A DNA stretch of 64,000 nt from JBCKUK01 sp038924905 (lineage in GTDB: Bacteria > Pseudomonadota > Gammaproteobacteria > Burkholderiales > Methylophilaceae), in assembly GCA_038924905.1 (NCBI GenBank), contig JBCKUK010000003.1, positions 13,308-77,307 of the forward strand, read 5' to 3'. This document shows positions 42,239 through 51,690 of the stretch, piece after piece. Numbering within the stretch: position 1 is the stretch's first letter; every line of letters begins with the position of its first letter. The position numbers and the translations under genes are program-made. The notes beneath the pieces are model-generated. The model made no database searches. It had not been told where the DNA came from and worked only from the letters and a program-made list of their open reading frames with translations.

Positions 42239-43717
42239 ATGAAAGCTGGTGGTTTGCGTACTTTATTCGTTAGCTCTGAAGCATATCCCCTGATTAAAAC
42301 TGGTGGTCTGGCTGATGTAAGCGGCGCCCTGCCAGCAGCGCTATGTAATTTGGGCGCGGATGTCCGCCTGTTGATTCCGGGCTACAATCTGGTGCTGGAC
42401 AAGCTGCTCAATTTGCAGCCAGTCGCTACTATCAACGATTTGCCGTTGATTGGCTCTGTCACCTTGATAGAGGGAGAGATGCCAGAAACAGGCATGCCAG
42501 TACTGGCCGTTCAATGCCCCAGCCTTTATCAGCGAGGCGGCGGACCTTACGTGGATGCAGGTGGCCGTGACTGGGAAGACAACCCTTTACGCTTTGGCAT
42601 TTTGTCGCGCGTTGCCGCCTTGCTGAGCAGTAGCGATAGTCCACTCACGGACTGGATACCCGATATCGTGCATTGTAATGATTGGCAGAGCGGTTTAACG
42701 CCGGCATTTATGCACTTTATGAGGGCAAGTCGCCCAGAATTGAGGCAAGCCAAGTCTATGTTGAGCATCCATAATCTCTTATTTCAGGGTAACTATGCAG
42801 CCGATTGGATAGGCAGGCTGGGCCTGCCGGCATCAAGCTATCATGTGAATGGCGTGGAATATTATGGCCAATTATCATTCCTGAAGGCAGGTGTTTTTTA
42901 CGCTGACGTTCTCACCACGGTAAGCCCAACCTACGCAAAAGAGATTCAAACAGAGGAATATGGGTTTGGCATGCAGGGCTTGCTGGCGGACCGCGAACAT
43001 GAGCTTTATGGCATTTTAAATGGTATAGATATACAAGAGTGGGATCCGGCAAACGATCCACATTTGTGTAAAAACTATGATGCCGAACATCTTGCCGGGA
43101 AAAAATCGGTTAAAAAAGCACTGCAAGCCCAACTGGGCCTGGATATTGACACAGAAGCCCCGCTATTAGGCACTGTAAGCCGTTTAACGCATCAAAAAGG
43201 TCTAGATATGTTTTTGGCAGTAGCTCAGCCTCTATTGCAGCAAGGCTGCCAGATAGTCGTGCTGGGAAGCGGAGAAGCGGCACTTGAGGATAGCTTTACG
43301 GATTTAGCGTTGCGCTACCCGAAGCAAGTCAGCACAACTATTGGTTACGATGAAGTACTTTCGCATCAAATAATGGCGGGTGCTGACATTTTTGTCATGC
43401 CCTCACGTTTTGAGCCATGCGGCCTTAATCAAATGTACGGCTTGCGTTATGGTACTCCGTCGGTTGTCACGCGCACTGGCGGCCTGGCAGATTCGGTGCA
43501 GGATAGCAACGAGGCCAGCCTTAGCAATGGCACTGCTACCGGCTTTGTGATGGATGCCGTTGAGTCACACCAGCTACTCATGAGCATAGAACGTGCGCTG
43601 GCCTGCTACCGCAACCCCAAAATCTGGCGCCAGATTCAACGCAATGGCATGCGTTGTGATTTGAGCTGGGATCATAGCGCAAGCGCTTATCTGGATATCT
43701 ATACCAGCCTTGTTTGA
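42239..43717 (+). CDS. glgA: glycogen synthase (ADP-glucose)
   Basis: 492 residues, GT5 GT-B fold. N-terminal ADP-glucose motif is LIKTGGLADVSGALPAAL; C-terminal donor-site motif is MPSRFEPCGLNQMYGLRYGT. Extends alpha-1,4 glucan. No glgB, glgC or glgP lies beside it in this window, so the rest of the glycogen pathway is elsewhere. A terminator follows at 43860-43886. Confidence 0.96.
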   Translation: MKAGGLRTLFVSSEAYPLIKTGGLADVSGALPAALCNLGADVRLLIPGYNLVLDKLLNLQPVATINDLPLIGSVTLIEGEMPETGMPVLAVQCPSLYQRGGGPYVDAGGRDWEDNPLRFGILSRVAALLSSSDSPLTDWIPDIVHCNDWQSGLTPAFMHFMRASRPELRQAKSMLSIHNLLFQGNYAADWIGRLGLPASSYHVNGVEYYGQLSFLKAGVFYADVLTTVSPTYAKEIQTEEYGFGMQGLLADREHELYGILNGIDIQEWDPANDPHLCKNYDAEHLAGKKSVKKALQAQLGLDIDTEAPLLGTVSRLTHQKGLDMFLAVAQPLLQQGCQIVVLGSGEAALEDSFTDLALRYPKQVSTTIGYDEVLSHQIMAGADIFVMPSRFEPCGLNQMYGLRYGTPSVVTRTGGLADSVQDSNEASLSNGTATGFVMDAVESHQLLMSIERALACYRNPKIWRQIQRNGMRCDLSWDHSASAYLDIYTSLV

Positions 43718-43859
43718 TGATTAGCCTTATCTGGCGCGCCTAAACGTCATTATCTGGCAATAATTCACCTTGAACTACAAATCCCCTGACCAAGAAATTG
43801 GCATGGTTAATGCTTGTATACATATGAGCTTTCTCCGAAGCTTTACTTCTCCTCCCTCA

Positions 43860-43886
43860 GGGTGCGTTTATCGCACCCATTTTTTT
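43860..43886 (+). terminator. rho-independent terminator after glgA
   Basis: GGGTGCG-TTTAT-CGCACCC followed by A and seven T, 140 bases after the glgA stop. It also separates glgA from the convergent orn gene. Confidence 0.88.
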
Positions 43887-43892
43887 GTGCTC

Positions 43893-44441
43893 CTAATCTA
43901 ACTTAATAAAATGCTCACGGTAATACTTCAATTCGTCTATTGATTCATAAATATCAGCCAACGCTTCGTGTTTACTTGCTTTCTTGAAGCCCGAATATAT
44001 TTCTGGCTTCCAACGGCGAGCGAGCTCTTTAAACACGCTCACGTCCAGATTGCGGTAATGAAAATAGGCCTCTAAATCGGGCATGTGGCGCGCCATGAAG
44101 CGCCTATCCTGGCAGATAGAGTTCCCACACATCGGTGATTTTCCGGCAGCCACAAACTGCTTGAGAAATTCAATCATCTGCAACGTCGCGCCAGCCTCAT
44201 CTAAAGTGGAGGCTTTAACTTTATCAATCAGGTCGGAGCGCGCATGTGTGCTTTTGTTCCAGGCATCCATGCCATCCAATACCGCATCAGGCTGGTGCAC
44301 AACCAGCACGGGTGACTCGCCCAGCACATTCAAATTTGCATCGGTAATTACAACGGCCAGCTCCAGAACACGGTCGGTATCCGGCAATAAGCCGCTCATT
44401 TCCATATCAAGCCAGATGAGGTTGTCGTTATCTTGTGCCAT
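43893..44441 (-). CDS. orn: oligoribonuclease
   Basis: About 182 residues from ATG 44441 (AQDNDNLIWLDMEMSGLLPD). DEDDh exonuclease with LDMEMSGL, HARSDLIDKV, NSICQDRRFMARHMP and SKHEALADIYESIDEL carrying the four acidic residues and histidine. Degrades di- and short oligoribonucleotides, including pGpG. The upstream 18 residues of open frame are not part of the family; ATG 44444 is the alternative start. Confidence 0.95.
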   Translation of the reverse strand: MAQDNDNLIWLDMEMSGLLPDTDRVLELAVVITDANLNVLGESPVLVVHQPDAVLDGMDAWNKSTHARSDLIDKVKASTLDEAGATLQMIEFLKQFVAAGKSPMCGNSICQDRRFMARHMPDLEAYFHYRNLDVSVFKELARRWKPEIYSGFKKASKHEALADIYESIDELKYYREHFIKLD

Positions 44442-44542
44442 CATGATTTCCATTAAAATTGTGTGATAAAACGCGATTGGTGAACCTTCCAGCAACCGAT
44501 GCCTCTATAATGCTATTAGTTTAACTGAAAACCTGAAAAATT

Positions 44543-45802
44543 ATGGCTGCTACACTTACTACAGTATTTATTGCACTACTTGTTCTTACTACCGCCACCC
44601 GCGTCTGGCTTGGGCGTCGCCATGTAAGCTACATGCAATCTCATCGCGGCCAAGTGCCTGTTGCCTTCAATAAGAGCATCAGCCTGGATGCGCACCAAAA
44701 AGCTGCGGACTATTCATCTGCCAAGACCCGGCTTGTTATCGCAGAAGCCTTTGTACAAGCCTTACTGTTAGCACTATTCACCATTGGCGGCGGCTTGCAG
44801 TGGCTGGACACCGCATGGCGCGGAATCATGCCGGATCAGGAAATGCTGCGTGGCGCTTTAGTGATATTAAGTGCGCTAGTCATTAGCGGCTTGGTCGATT
44901 TGCCTTTTGAGTATTACAAATCGTTCGTCGTGGATGAGCGCTTTGGCTTCAACAAAATGACACTCGTCACGTTTTTTACCGATTTGCTCAAGCACAGCGC
45001 CTTAGGGGTCGCATTCGGCGCGCCTATTTTGTTCGCCGCCCTTTGGCTGATGCAAAGCGCAGGGGAATACTGGTGGCTTTATTTGTGGGCGGTCTGGGGT
45101 GTATTTAATTTGCTGATGCTGGCGATTTATCCAACTTTTATTGCGCCGCTATTCAACAAATTTTCGCCATTAACTGACGAAACGCTCAAAACGCGCATCG
45201 AAGCACTGTTGGCTAAATGTGGCTTTAAATCGCAGGGCCTGTTCGTCATGAATGGCTCTCTGCGCAGCAGTCACGGCAATGCTTATTTCACCGGCTTTGG
45301 CTCCAGCAAGCGCGTGGTGTTTTTTGACACCCTGCTTGAGCGTCTGGGTGTGGATGAAATCGAGGCAGTATTGGCGCACGAACTTGGCCACTTTAAACAT
45401 CATCACGTCATCAAACGTATTGCACTGATGTTCTTTGTGAGCTTTTTAGGTCTGGCTTTACTTGGCTGGCTCAAGCAACAAGTATGGTTTTACAACGGGC
45501 TTGGCGTAACTGAGACAAGTGACTATATGGCGCTGCTATTATTCCTGTTGGTTAGCCCGGTGTTTCTATTCATGCTGCGTCCATTGATGGCGAAATATTC
45601 ACGCAAAAATGAATTTGAAGCCGATGAATATGCAGCCAAACATGCTGATGCGCGACATTTAGTAGAAGCGCTGGGGAAGCTTTACCGAGACAATGCATCA
45701 ACACTTACGCCAGATCCGCTGCATTCAGCGTTTTATGATTCGCATCCGCCAGCCAGCATTCGCGTCTCTAAACTTGCTAAGTTTAGCACTGGTAATAATT
45801 AA
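44543..45802 (+). CDS. M48 CAAX-type membrane protease (Ste24-like)
   Basis: 419 residues. N-terminal CAAX_prenyl_protease_N region with several membrane helices (KSFVVDERFGFNKMTLVTFF is its signature), then the M48 zinc motif AVLAHELGHFKHHHV and the third ligand in NEFEADEYAAKHADARH. Inner-membrane peptidase, probably for membrane protein processing or quality control; bacterial substrates are not known. Divergent from orn, which is a frequent neighbour in betaproteobacteria. Confidence 0.92.
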   Translation: MAATLTTVFIALLVLTTATRVWLGRRHVSYMQSHRGQVPVAFNKSISLDAHQKAADYSSAKTRLVIAEAFVQALLLALFTIGGGLQWLDTAWRGIMPDQEMLRGALVILSALVISGLVDLPFEYYKSFVVDERFGFNKMTLVTFFTDLLKHSALGVAFGAPILFAALWLMQSAGEYWWLYLWAVWGVFNLLMLAIYPTFIAPLFNKFSPLTDETLKTRIEALLAKCGFKSQGLFVMNGSLRSSHGNAYFTGFGSSKRVVFFDTLLERLGVDEIEAVLAHELGHFKHHHVIKRIALMFFVSFLGLALLGWLKQQVWFYNGLGVTETSDYMALLLFLLVSPVFLFMLRPLMAKYSRKNEFEADEYAAKHADARHLVEALGKLYRDNASTLTPDPLHSAFYDSHPPASIRVSKLAKFSTGNN

Positions 45803-45832
45803 TCTAAAACATTAAATATAGTAGATATCATA

Positions 45833-46141
45833 TTGAAATTAATATATTTTATAATTATATTTATTTACGCAAGCCTTGCTCAGGCCGACCCGTTTGCCCA
45901 AGGCAATGCAACCATTGGCAAGGCCATGGTTGAGAAAAACTGCATTGCCTGTCACGCCTCTAAATTCGGTGGTGATGGTTCGGCAATTTATACGCGCGAT
46001 TATCGCAAAGTAAAAACATCAGCAGGCCTGTTGGCGCAAATCCGCAATTGCAACACCATGCTTGGCTTAAAGTGGTTTGAGGATGAAGAGCTGCATGTGG
46101 CGAACTATCTCAATAAGACTTACTACAAGTTTGAAAAGTAG
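45833..46141 (+). CDS. small periplasmic cytochrome c
   Basis: 102 residues from TTG 45833; no ATG is available. Signal peptide LIYFIIIFIYASLAQA, then one heme motif in EKNCIACHASKFGGDGS and a likely methionine ligand in NCNTMLGLKWFEDEELHVAN. The pattern is the short cytochrome c often found between the CAAX protease and rsgA. Electron carrier; partner unknown. Confidence 0.85.
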   Translation: MKLIYFIIIFIYASLAQADPFAQGNATIGKAMVEKNCIACHASKFGGDGSAIYTRDYRKVKTSAGLLAQIRNCNTMLGLKWFEDEELHVANYLNKTYYKFEK

Positions 46142-46145
46142 CTAA

Positions 46146-47021
46146 TTGGCCGTTACATCCCCGTTACAAGGTCTTGTCGTTGCCGCGTATGGCAAGCGCT
46201 ATGGGGTCGAGTTAAGTGATGGGCGTCAAATCAGCTGTGTCACCCGTGGCAAAAAGAATGATCTCGCTTGTGGCGACCGCGTGGAAATCCAGCTCACAGA
46301 TACCAGCGAAGGCGTTGTAGAGAAATTTCTGCCGCGCACCAACCTGCTCTACCGCAGCAACGCTTATCGCAGCAAGATGCTGGCGGCCAATGTCACACAA
46401 GTGATTATCGTGCTTGCCACGACCCCCAGTTTTTATGAAGCATTGCTCAATCGCTGCCTGATTGCGGCGGAAGCTGCGGGCATTCGCGCCCTTATTGTGC
46501 TTAACAAGTGCGACATTGGCGACAATACCGATGCGCTTGCGCGACTTAAGTGCTACACAGATTTGGGTTACCAAGTGCAGCCACTATCCGCCAAGCAGGA
46601 CATCGCCCCATTAAGGCAATGGCTGCGAGGCCAAATCAGCGTGCTTGTTGGGCAATCAGGCATGGGCAAATCGACCATTGTCAATGCCTTGTTGCCAGAT
46701 TTAAGCATACGCACACGGGAGGTTTCTGAAGTCCTGGATAGCGGCAAGCACACCACCACAGCTGCGCATCTTTACCATCTGGATTGCAGCAGCCAGTTGA
46801 TTGACTCCCCCGGCTTACAAGAGTTTGGCCTTAACCATTTAAGCATTGAACAATTGGAGCATGCCTTTGTGGAGTTTCTCCCCTATTTGGGCAAATGCCG
46901 CTTTCAAAATTGCCGTCACCTGAAAGAGCCCGATTGTGCGATCAGCCAGGCAGTAGTGGATGGCAAAGTATCCAGCGAACGGTTAGCCTATTATCAAGAC
47001 CTCTTAAGGGAAGTATCTTGA
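46146..47021 (+). CDS. rsgA: ribosome small-subunit biogenesis GTPase RsgA
   Basis: 291 residues from TTG 46146. N-terminal OB fold, circularly permuted GTPase with motifs in order G4 LNKCD, G1 GQSGMGKST and G3 IDSPGLQEFG, and a C-terminal zinc module (CRFQNCRHLKEPDC with histidine). Checks late 30S assembly. Four bases after the cytochrome; stop overlaps the TTG of the next gene (TTGA). Confidence 0.96.
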   Translation: MAVTSPLQGLVVAAYGKRYGVELSDGRQISCVTRGKKNDLACGDRVEIQLTDTSEGVVEKFLPRTNLLYRSNAYRSKMLAANVTQVIIVLATTPSFYEALLNRCLIAAEAAGIRALIVLNKCDIGDNTDALARLKCYTDLGYQVQPLSAKQDIAPLRQWLRGQISVLVGQSGMGKSTIVNALLPDLSIRTREVSEVLDSGKHTTTAAHLYHLDCSSQLIDSPGLQEFGLNHLSIEQLEHAFVEFLPYLGKCRFQNCRHLKEPDCAISQAVVDGKVSSERLAYYQDLLREVS

Positions 47022-47941
47022 ACAATACTGCGTTTATTTCACATCCTGATACCTTGCTGCACGTAATGGATGGCTCCCATCCGGAATCCCCCGCCCGTAT
47101 CACTGCAATCATCAACGCGCTTAAATCCAGCGGCACTTACGCAAAATTGCAGGTGCATGAAGCCCCTCTCGCCACCGATGAAGAGTTGCAGCGCGTGCAT
47201 AGCCAGCAATACATTCAATATATTCGTAGTGTTGCACCTAAAGCTGGCTTGGTCAGGCTAGACCCTGATACCGCCATGGGCCCTGTGTCGCTTTCGGCTG
47301 CCCTGCATGCCTCTGGAGCAGTCATTTTAGCCACCGATTTAGTCATGACAGGCAAGGCAGATAATGCTTTTTGCTGCGTGCGGCCGCCTGGTCACCATGC
47401 AGGTAAAGAGAGCGCCGCCGGCTTTTGCATTTTCAACCATATTGCAGTCGGCGTGGCGCATGCAATCGCTCGCCACGGCATTGAGCGCGCCGCGATTATT
47501 GATTTTGATGTGCACCACGGCAATGGCACCGAGGATATTTTCAAAGACAACCCGCGGGTAATGCTCTGCTCCACGTTTCAGCACCCATTTTACCCAGGCT
47601 CAGGCGCAGACACTCGCACCGATCGCATGATCAATGTGCCCTTAGCCGCCGGCACCGATGGCAAGGGCTTTCGCAAGGCGGTAGAAGAACAATTCGCCCC
47701 GGCCCTCGCCCGCTTTAAGCCACAAATGGTGTTTGTATCCGCAGGCTTTGATGCCCACGTAGATGACCCCTTGGCGCAGCTAGGCCTGGTAAAAGATGAT
47801 TACATCTGGGTGACTGAATTCATCAAGGATGTCGCAAGTAAGCATGCTAAAGGCCACATCGTTTCAACGCTGGAAGGCGGTTACCAGCTCACGGCATTGG
47901 CGGAATGCGCCACCGCCCACATCCACACACTCGCCAGCTAA
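47018..47941 (+). CDS. histone-deacetylase-family hydrolase (AcuC/acetylpolyamine type)
   Basis: 307 residues from TTG 47018 (NNTAFISHPDTLLHVMDGSH), which overlaps the rsgA stop; the earlier open frame lies inside rsgA. Zinc-site residues are clear: RPPGHHAGKESAAGFCIFNH, IIDFDVHHGNGTEDIF and SAGFDAHVDDPLAQL. Catalyses amide deacetylation of a small acetylated amine or protein lysine; the substrate cannot be told from sequence. Confidence 0.92.
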   Translation: MNNTAFISHPDTLLHVMDGSHPESPARITAIINALKSSGTYAKLQVHEAPLATDEELQRVHSQQYIQYIRSVAPKAGLVRLDPDTAMGPVSLSAALHASGAVILATDLVMTGKADNAFCCVRPPGHHAGKESAAGFCIFNHIAVGVAHAIARHGIERAAIIDFDVHHGNGTEDIFKDNPRVMLCSTFQHPFYPGSGADTRTDRMINVPLAAGTDGKGFRKAVEEQFAPALARFKPQMVFVSAGFDAHVDDPLAQLGLVKDDYIWVTEFIKDVASKHAKGHIVSTLEGGYQLTALAECATAHIHTLAS

Positions 47942-48087
47942 CCTACTGCGCTTTAAAATACTGCGTTGCGCGGTGCTCGTAATCCTCATTTACACCACGT
48001 AAACTCCGGCTCCTGCGCGCTATGCGCCTTGTCTTTGAATCGCTCGTAACGGTTAGGCAAAGGCATGATGCTGTTATAATTAAGGTC

Positions 48088-48528
48088 ATGCAAATCACCA
48101 CCCGCCTTGAATTCGATGCCGGCCATCGCATCCCTTCCCATAAAAGCCAATGCCGCAACCTGCACGGCCATCGCTACGCCATTGAAATCACGCTGTCGGG
48201 CGACATCATCCAAAAAGAAGGTGTCTCAGAAAACGGCATGGTGATAGATTTCTCCGACGTAAAAGCGATTGCACGCAAAGCAGTCGTGGATGTTTGGGAT
48301 CATGCTTTTTTGGTTTACAAAGGTGACACCAAAGTGCTGACGTTTCTTGATAGCTTGCCTGACCATAAAACCGTAGTGATGAATACCGTGCCAACCGCAG
48401 AAAATATGGCTGCCGAGGCTTTCAGGATTTTACAGGCAGAGTACCGCGACACCTATGGCAATTACCTGAAACTGGAACGCGTAAGGCTCTACGAAACACC
48501 CAATAGCTGGGCTGATGCGCTAGGCTAG
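48088..48528 (+). CDS. queD: 6-carboxytetrahydropterin synthase QueD
   Basis: 146 residues from ATG 48088 (QITTRLEFDAGHRIPSHKSQ). Zinc histidines and the catalytic cysteine are in DAGHR, SHKSQCRNLHGHRYAIE. Turns dihydroneopterin triphosphate into the queuosine precursor. TATAAT at 48075-48080 predicts a start at about 48087, so the message may be leaderless. No queC or queE is nearby. The 22 residues of upstream open frame are not in the family. Confidence 0.94.
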   Translation: MQITTRLEFDAGHRIPSHKSQCRNLHGHRYAIEITLSGDIIQKEGVSENGMVIDFSDVKAIARKAVVDVWDHAFLVYKGDTKVLTFLDSLPDHKTVVMNTVPTAENMAAEAFRILQAEYRDTYGNYLKLERVRLYETPNSWADALG

Positions 48529-48632
48529 GTTAGAGTTGGTTGGCGCAACCGAGTAGCTCAAGCTCTTCCGGAACATTAACGCTATCGATAATTGACCCCG
48601 CCCCCATTTATTTTGATTTTGAAAATGGGAGA

Positions 48633-48757
48633 TTAAATCAGCTTGTCCCAGCATGTTCTTGGCGAAACAATAGGCAGCCCTTCAGCGGCGCCAAGCTCCA
48701 GCAACTCGGCATCGCCAGTAATAAAATAAAGGCTCTTCGCGTAAGAGTGTGGGTAAA
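48633..48757 (-). pseudogene. C-terminal fragment of a PIN-domain toxin
   Basis: Minus strand reads SYAKSLYFITGDAELLELGA then AEGLPIVSPRTCWDKLI and TAA at 48635-48633. ITGDAELL with its acidic residue followed by a segment ending IVSPR is the end of a PIN nuclease. The N-terminal part and an antitoxin are missing. Confidence 0.65.
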
Positions 48758-48841
48758 AATGGTCATGAAATTGCCTGAACGCCTTACTGAATGCTGGTTT
48801 CAGCAGATTGATACTGCTGCGGAAACTGGTATGATTTCGGG

Positions 48842-49100
48842 ATGGCTACTTTACGCAACCACAAGCGTCTTCTCGACGCATACCGGTTCTCCGGTTTCCG
48901 TCCTGCGGACGAGGTGCGCGGCATCTTCGGTGATCCGATGGCGCGCGTCATCACTCTCGTGCGGCGCTCAAAAAAACAGTCTGCAAAGAATGCGGTCGAA
49001 CGCACTCGGGTTGGTACGACCGCACGAGGCGGCGAGTGCGAGATTTGTCCTGCGGCAACACGCGCGTCTATCTTGATATCGAGGTTCGGCGGGTCCTATG
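48842..49100 (+). pseudogene. ISL3-family transposase, N-terminal fragment
   Basis: Starts ATLRNHKRLLDAYRFSGFRP, then after one missing A in the A7 run at 48968-48974 continues in frame 1 as VCKECGRTHSGWYDRTRRRV, RDLSCGNTRVYLDIEVRRV. The CxxC zinc finger and RDLSCG-x-x-x-VYLDIEVRRV are typical of ISL3 transposases. Homology ends at about 49100 in microhomology with the next fragment. The catalytic part is absent. Confidence 0.8.
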
Positions 49101-49522
49101 CGCTGCGCGCCATGGCCAACGGCAGCCACAGGCTCAACTACAATCTCTACACCGACGCCACACGCACCGCCATGTGGGGCGGACGGCATCACGGCGTCTC
49201 GGTGGTCTGCACCAGCATCGTGACCGCCGCCGCCTACACCATCGCCCTGGGGCCGAGCACGGCAGGCAACAGCATCAGCCCGCGCTACCTGGCCAACACC
49301 AGCAATGGCGGCGCCAACATGGAGTTTAACGTCTTCACGAATTCCAACCACACGACGATCTGGGGCGACGGCACAACGGGCAGCACCATTGGCGGCAACC
49401 TCCCCACCGGCAACAGCAACCAGTCGCACACGGTTTACGGCAGGATTCCGGCGGGGCAAAACACGCTCAAGGCCGGCAGCTTCTCTGGTTCGCTGACCAT
49501 GACGCTGACCTACACCCCCTAG
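49091..49522 (+). pseudogene. spore coat U (SCPU)/Csu-type fimbrial protein, C-terminal part
   Basis: Reads GSYALRAMANGSHRLNYNLY, TDATRTAMWGG, then AAAYTIALGPSTAGNSIS and FNVFTNSNHTTIWGDGTTGS, VYGRIPAGQNTLKAGSFSG, TMTLTYTP. This is the end of one SCPU domain followed by most of another. Such proteins are exported subunits of Csu-like fimbriae. The start and signal peptide are lost. It is in frame with the start codon of the transposase piece, so an ORF of 226 codons spans both. The region is more GC-rich than its neighbours. Confidence 0.78.
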
Positions 49523-49740
49523 GAGCCCGCGCGACAGAACCTCAATGCTGCTCAGCCGCCTCGCACCCCGCCGCCCGCAACGCCGCCAGCACCTGCTAAA
49601 TGTGATCGCGACCGCGGGTGTGGATTGGCAAGACCGTAAGTAAAAGTTTTATCAGCCACAAGCGTTCCCCTTATCAACCAAATCGAGAATAAATAGGCTT
49701 AGAGTCATTAAATCCCTTAATTCGCAGGTTAGAAGCAAGG
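49523..49740. other. gene-poor tail after the fimbrial fragment
   Basis: A 33-codon frame from ATG 49545 to TAA 49643 (MLLSRLAPRRPQRRQHLLN) could be the start of a lost downstream csu gene; it has no ribosome site. Nothing else is seen up to dnaQ. Confidence 0.3.
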
Positions 49741-50445
49741 TTAATCAGTTTTCCACACACAGGCACCGGACTTGGCAAGGTCATCCAGGTATTCCTGATG
49801 TGCTGCTAATGCATCTGCGTCCGCTGTGAGCACTTTTAATGGATGACCGCGAACAGCAGCAGACCCGTCATCCAATACGCTGATAGTTTCCACCAAATCC
49901 ATCATCAGGCTCTCTTGGCCACGCGTCATAGCCATGTAAACTTCTGCCAGCAGCTCGGCGTCCAGCAAGGCACCGTGCAAGGTGCGCTTGGAGTTATCAA
50001 TACCGAAGTGACGGCATAACGCATCCAGGCTGTTACGCTGGCCGGGGCGCATGTCTTTGGCCATTCTCAGCGTATCCACAATGCTCGCGCTCGCCTCTTC
50101 TATGTTGGCACGGTCAATTTTTCCCAGTTCAGCATTGAGAAACCCCACATCAAACGGCGCGTTATGGATAATCAACTCGCCATCACCGATAAAATCAAGA
50201 AACTCATCGACCACATCAGCAAAACGCGGCTTATCCTGCAGAAATTCCAGCGTGATGCCGTGCACTTCCTGTGCGCCTTGGTCTATCTCGCGATCCGGGT
50301 TCAGGTACACATGAAAATGGTTTTGTGTCACACGGCGATTAATTACCTCCACCGCGGCAATTTCAATAATGCGATGACCTTGTGCAGGCGATAGACCCGT
50401 GGTCTCTGTATCTAAAAAAATCTGTCTCAATTTAGGGAGTTCCAT
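49741..50445 (-). CDS. dnaQ: DNA polymerase III epsilon subunit (proofreading exonuclease)
   Basis: 234 residues. DEDDh exonuclease: FLDTETTGLSPAQGHRIIE (ExoI), HNAPFDVGFLNAELGK (ExoII) and HGALLDAELLAEVYMAM (ExoIII). The C-terminal tail binds the polymerase alpha subunit. Overlaps rnhA by 14 bases; rnhA-dnaQ is a conserved pair. Confidence 0.97.
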   Translation of the reverse strand: MELPKLRQIFLDTETTGLSPAQGHRIIEIAAVEVINRRVTQNHFHVYLNPDREIDQGAQEVHGITLEFLQDKPRFADVVDEFLDFIGDGELIIHNAPFDVGFLNAELGKIDRANIEEASASIVDTLRMAKDMRPGQRNSLDALCRHFGIDNSKRTLHGALLDAELLAEVYMAMTRGQESLMMDLVETISVLDDGSAAVRGHPLKVLTADADALAAHQEYLDDLAKSGACVWKTD

Positions 50446-50890
50446 TCAAAAATTCTTCAACGCCCTTGTTCGCCAAGGCATCTGCACGTTCGTTACCTGC
50501 GTGGCCAGCGTGACCTTTAACCCAAACCCATTTAATCTCATGCTGCCCAGACAAGCTATCTAGCTCTTTCCATAAATCATCATTCTTGACCGGCTTTTTG
50601 TTACTGGTACGCCATCCGCGCGCTTTCCAGCCCTCAATCCATTCGGTGATGCCTTTTTGTACATAGACTGAATCTGTATAGACTTTCACCTTGCATGGCC
50701 GCTTAAGCTGCTCTAGCGCACGAATTACTGCTGTCATTTCCATGCGATTATTGGTAGTTAATAATTCACCGCCGCACAACTCTTTTTCGCGTCCACCAAA
50801 AGCCAGCCATGCGCCCCAGCCGCCCGGACCGGGGTTTCCTTTACAAGCACCATCGGCATGGATGACGACATGTTCTTTTGCACTACTCAT
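50432..50890 (-). CDS. rnhA: ribonuclease HI
   Basis: 152 residues. IHADGACKGNPGPGGWGAWL, NNRMEMTAVIRALEQL, TDSVYVQKG and HAGHAGNERADALAN give the four catalytic carboxylates and the histidine. Degrades RNA in RNA-DNA hybrids. Overlaps the methyltransferase stop by 4 bases. Confidence 0.97.
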   Translation of the reverse strand: MSSAKEHVVIHADGACKGNPGPGGWGAWLAFGGREKELCGGELLTTNNRMEMTAVIRALEQLKRPCKVKVYTDSVYVQKGITEWIEGWKARGWRTSNKKPVKNDDLWKELDSLSGQHEIKWVWVKGHAGHAGNERADALANKGVEEFLNGTP

Positions 50891-51636
50891 ATTTTTTGTT
50901 CTTTAATTTTTTGTTTGTCGTTAGATTTTTGTGAGGGCTGCCTTTGCGATGACACAGAAACCAGGCTGGGCTTGAGTTTGGAATTCTTCCAATTAGGGCG
51001 AATTACGCGCATACTCAGCACACGTTTTTTAGCGACCATAAAATATACCCCGCCCATCATCGGCCACCATCGGTCTCCGCTCCTGTCCATAAACTCAAAT
51101 CGCTGCAACCAAGCTGGGTTGGCAAAAGGTGGCGCATAACATGCCATGCGCCCCGATACTACCTCAAACCCCAGCAAAGCCAGCCAGTCTTTGACGCGTA
51201 GCAACGATAAAAAACTGCCATTCCAGGGATAGCCGCCATCTTTGGTTAGTCCGCGCTTTAGACCCCACGCGCTGATAGGATTAAAGCCAGTCAGCATGAT
51301 ATGGCCTTCGGGTACCAGTACCCGCTCCGCTTCACGCAAGGTTTGGTGGGGGTTATGGCTAAACTCCAGGGCATGCGGTAACAAAAGCAGATCGATACTA
51401 TTGCTTAAAAATGGCAGATGCCTGGAATCGCATAGCGCATCACCCTGGCCATTACCTGCCTTGAAGGAAAATGGGATACGTGAGCTACGCAGCAAATCCA
51501 TCGGCGTCATGCCTATTTGAACCGCATTAAAACCAAAAACATCACTCACGGCGTTATCAAACAGGGCTTGCTCCCGCTCTTGCAAATAAGCGCCTAGCGG
51601 GGTTGCCAGCCATTCATGTTGAGCATCTGTTGACAT
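50887..51636 (-). CDS. class I SAM-dependent methyltransferase
   Basis: 249 residues. Methyltransferase_11-like: DALCDSRHLPFLSNSIDLLL and LPHALEFSHNPHQTLREAER, VLVPEGHIMLTGFNPISAWG. SAM motif I is poorly conserved. A basic tail (RVIRPNWKNSKLKPSLVSVS) follows. Always found beside rnhA/gloB in proteobacteria; the substrate is unknown. Divergent from gloB. Confidence 0.88.
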   Translation of the reverse strand: MSTDAQHEWLATPLGAYLQEREQALFDNAVSDVFGFNAVQIGMTPMDLLRSSRIPFSFKAGNGQGDALCDSRHLPFLSNSIDLLLLPHALEFSHNPHQTLREAERVLVPEGHIMLTGFNPISAWGLKRGLTKDGGYPWNGSFLSLLRVKDWLALLGFEVVSGRMACYAPPFANPAWLQRFEFMDRSGDRWWPMMGGVYFMVAKKRVLSMRVIRPNWKNSKLKPSLVSVSSQRQPSQKSNDKQKIKEQKI

Positions 51637-51690
51637 CTTATGTAGACATTCCTAGCCTAAAAACGAACTATTATAGGTATACTAAAAAGC

